A DNA stretch of 54,474 nucleotides from contig NZ_JAIBNX010000004.1 in NCBI RefSeq assembly GCF_026130045.1, forward strand, positions 1 to 54,474, written 5' to 3'. The stretch is from Micromonospora sp. CPCC 205371. GTDB taxonomy: Bacteria > Actinomycetota > Actinomycetes > Mycobacteriales > Micromonosporaceae. Positions 52,701-54,474 of this stretch are shown piece by piece (within the stretch, counting starts at the first letter, position 1; each line of letters starts with the position of its first letter). A model generated the notes under the pieces. That model did not search any database, was not told the DNA's origin, and saw only the letters and a program-made list of their open reading frames with translations. A program made the translations under genes and the position numbers.

Positions 52701-53891
52701 GGACAGTCGCCCGGAAGCCGCGATCGCGGCGAAGGCGTGGGCGCTCGGCTTGGGTATCCGGGTGAAGCCGGAGTCGACGGCGATGAGGCCGAACGTGGGT
52801 CGGTAGCCCTCGCTCCACTCGAAGTTGTCGAACGCCGACCAGTGCAGGTATCCGCGCACGTCGACGCCTTCGTCAAGGGCCTGCGCGACGGCGGCGATGT
52901 GGGTGTGCAGGTAGTCGACGCGCTCGGTGTCGTCTTCGGTGGCGATGCCGTTCTCGGTGACGTAGAGCGGCAGGCCGGTCTCGGCGGCCCGGTGCAGGAC
53001 CTGGCGCAGCCCGTCCGGATAGACGGCCCAGCCCATCTGGGTGCGCCGGAACCCTTCGGGCGGATCGGCGAAGAACGTCGGCGAGGCCGGATCCACCCAT
53101 TGCTTGCGGTAGTACTGCACGCCGAGCCAGTCGCCGCGATCCGGCCCGGTGAGGCCGTCGAGGTACAGGTCGACGATCTCGTGCCGCATGAGCCGGTGAA
53201 AGGACCAGCAGGCGTCGTCGTCGCGGGAGGGCGCCAGCAGTGGCAGGTTCACGGCCAGGCCGACCTGCGAGTGCGGGGACGCGTCCCGGACCGCGCGGAC
53301 GGCGCCGTGGTGGGCCTCCAGCAGCACCCGGCCGGCACGCTTCCACAACGTGGGGTTGGTGATGCCGGGCGGGTGATAGCCCTCCAGGTAGCCATGCAGA
53401 GCCACCATCTGCGGTTCGTTGATGGTGCACACGTACGGCATCAGGTCACCGAGTTCAGCGGCCACGTACCGGCAGTAGCGTGCGAACACCTCCACGGCGT
53501 CCGGAGCGAGCCAGCCGCCGGCCGCCGCGAACCAGCGCGGCAGCGTGAAGTGGTGCAGGGTCACGAACGCGGTCATGCCGGTATCGGCGAGCGCGGTCAG
53601 CACCCGCCGGTAGTGCTCGATGGCGGCGCGGCTGAACTCGCCGGGCGCCGGCTCGGTCCGGGCCCACTCCACGGACAGGCGATGGGCGTTGTGGCCAAGA
53701 GACCTCAGGAGGGCGAAGTCGTCGGCGTACCGGTGGTAGTGGTCGATGGCATCGCCGGAGGACTCGCGGGCGGCGGTGCCGGGCCGGTGCTCGAAGTCCC
53801 ACCAGTCGCTGTTGACGTTGCCGCCTTCGACCTGGTGGGCCGACGTGGCCGCCCCCCACAGGAAGGCGGCCGGAAAGTCGACACGGGTCAT
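52677..53891 (-). CDS. GH1 beta-glycosidase
   Basis: A 404-residue cytoplasmic enzyme. ATG 53891 overlaps the GH78 stop by 4 nt. FPAAFLWGAATSAHQVEGG is the GH1 N-terminus; acid/base Glu159 is in CTINEPQ and nucleophile Glu313 in YVTENGI; HWSAFDNFEWSEGY completes the active site. GH1 enzymes cleave beta-glucosides, beta-galactosides or related bonds. Coupling to an alpha-rhamnosidase suggests stepwise removal of rhamnosyl and then glucosyl residues, as in flavonoid rutinosides, or oligosaccharide trimming. Confidence 0.9.
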   Translation of the reverse strand: MTRVDFPAAFLWGAATSAHQVEGGNVNSDWWDFEHRPGTAARESSGDAIDHYHRYADDFALLRSLGHNAHRLSVEWARTEPAPGEFSRAAIEHYRRVLTALADTGMTAFVTLHHFTLPRWFAAAGGWLAPDAVEVFARYCRYVAAELGDLMPYVCTINEPQMVALHGYLEGYHPPGITNPTLWKRAGRVLLEAHHGAVRAVRDASPHSQVGLAVNLPLLAPSRDDDACWSFHRLMRHEIVDLYLDGLTGPDRGDWLGVQYYRKQWVDPASPTFFADPPEGFRRTQMGWAVYPDGLRQVLHRAAETGLPLYVTENGIATEDDTERVDYLHTHIAAVAQALDEGVDVRGYLHWSAFDNFEWSEGYRPTFGLIAVDSGFTRIPKPSAHAFAAIAASGRLSSREPVQA

Positions 53892-54474
53892 GACGTGCTG
53901 GTGGTGAAGGTGTAGGAGCCGGATCCGACGCGGTAGACGGCGTAGTCGCCGTCGACGCGCACGAAGTCGGCCCCGCGTGGCTTGCCGGCGACGCGGCCGC
54001 CGAGGGTCGGCACCCAGACCTCGGCGCTGGTGTTGGTGGGTACGGTGACCGTCAGGCGGAGCCAGCGGTCGCCCTTGCGCCACTCGGAGCGGGCCTCCCC
54101 GGCCGGGGTGCGATAGCTGCCCTTGACGAAGGTCAGGTCACCGACGACCTTCGGCTGGAAGACCAGTTGCCGGTACGCGACCGACCCGGGCGCTTCCCGG
54201 ATGCCGGCCAGCCCGGTGTGGAACCACTCCTCGATCTGGGCGAGGATCATGTGGTTCTTGGAGTCCCGGCGGTTCCACCGCTCGCCGATGGTGGTCATGC
54301 CGCCCGGGTTGGCGACGGTGGACTCCATGAAGAAGCCGTAGCTGGGCTCCTCGTCCTCCTGCAGCAGGTCCCACAGCACGTCGTCGCGGCCGGCGGGCGC
54401 GGGCGCCCGCACGGGGGCGGCCAAGCCCGTCGGGCCCGCGCGCGAGGGCGGGCCGGCACCCACCCGGGGGGACG
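53888..54474 (-). CDS. C-terminal part of a GH78 alpha-L-rhamnosidase (partial)
   Basis: The frame is open to the window edge, so the gene begins outside. The end of the catalytic barrel is visible (GGMTTIGERWNRRDSKNHMILAQIEEWFHTGLAGI) followed by the C-terminal beta-sandwich (PGSVAYRQLVFQPKVVGDL, WLRLTVTVPTNTSAEVWVP), both typical of GH78. The first roughly 30 residues (Gly/Ala/Pro/Arg-rich, from the GC-rich edge) do not resemble the family and may reflect a frameshift or poor sequence there. Coupled to the GH1 gene. Confidence 0.85.
   Translation of the reverse strand, partial: SPRVGAGPPSRAGPTGLAAPVRAPAPAGRDDVLWDLLQEDEEPSYGFFMESTVANPGGMTTIGERWNRRDSKNHMILAQIEEWFHTGLAGIREAPGSVAYRQLVFQPKVVGDLTFVKGSYRTPAGEARSEWRKGDRWLRLTVTVPTNTSAEVWVPTLGGRVAGKPRGADFVRVDGDYAVYRVGSGSYTFTTSTS

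Overview
The window is about 54 kb of very GC-rich DNA with codon use, signal peptides, leaderless-looking starts and gene families typical of a filamentous actinomycete. A Micromonosporaceae-like soil or plant-associated genus is my guess, but the sequence alone does not fix the taxon. I see no tRNA, rRNA, CRISPR array or intact insertion sequence.

Layout. (1) 1-2.3 kb: the tail of one secreted CBM35 protein and a complete secreted GH43 enzyme. (2) 2.3-7.3 kb: a compact redox cluster with a BVMO-like flavin monooxygenase fused to a CoA-binding domain, a MarR regulator, a DoxX membrane protein, a luciferase-like (LLM) oxidoreductase, and an F420/NADP-oxidoreductase-like domain fused to a second MarR regulator. 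Short palindromes of the form TGAYRTRTCA sit in the promoters here and recur at 24.8 and 25.4 kb before a GtrA-like protein and an NmrA-like protein, which suggests one dispersed regulon. (3) 7.4-10.8 kb: GH39 and secreted CBM35-PL9. (4) 10.9-21.7 kb: mixed chromosomal genes: choice-of-anchor B protein plus a His-motif protein, SDR, secreted WPPNHK-motif protein, DUF2207, PadR operon, Nudix, EI24 and a glycosyltransferase. (5) 21.8-34 kb: a region rich in decayed genes. It has remnants of molybdenum-hydroxylase small and medium subunits before an intact large subunit, an esterase with an internal deletion, an old-yellow-enzyme stub and an MFS stub, interleaved with intact NmrA, MarR, quinone oxidoreductase, ArsR-SRPBCC-RibD, Hsp70 and LysR genes. 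A second regulatory system uses paired TGTGGCTAGCCACA operators, twice with identical 32-bp spacing. (6) 35-54.5 kb: a pectin side-chain (rhamnogalacturonan I / galactan) utilisation locus: CBM35-GH53, CBM35-PL11, an oligosaccharide ABC importer, GH42, CBM32-GH53, a rhamnose-type ABC importer, LacI, GH1 and the end of a GH78.

How it works together. Secreted PL11, PL9, GH53 and GH43 would cut the rhamnogalacturonan backbone and (arabino)galactan side chains. The importer beginning at 42.6 kb would bring in galacto-oligosaccharides for GH42, and the RhaS-type importer would take rhamnose released by GH78. Two LacI-type operator families divide control: TGTGAGCGCTCACA at the galactan genes (no cognate regulator in the window), and AACGATTCAT/AACGTT sites around the divergent LacI and rhamnose-transport genes. 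The redox cluster is the part most likely to be undescribed: a probable nucleotide-binding oxidoreductase joined to a MarR DNA-binding domain, next to a paralogous free MarR, with a shared operator set.
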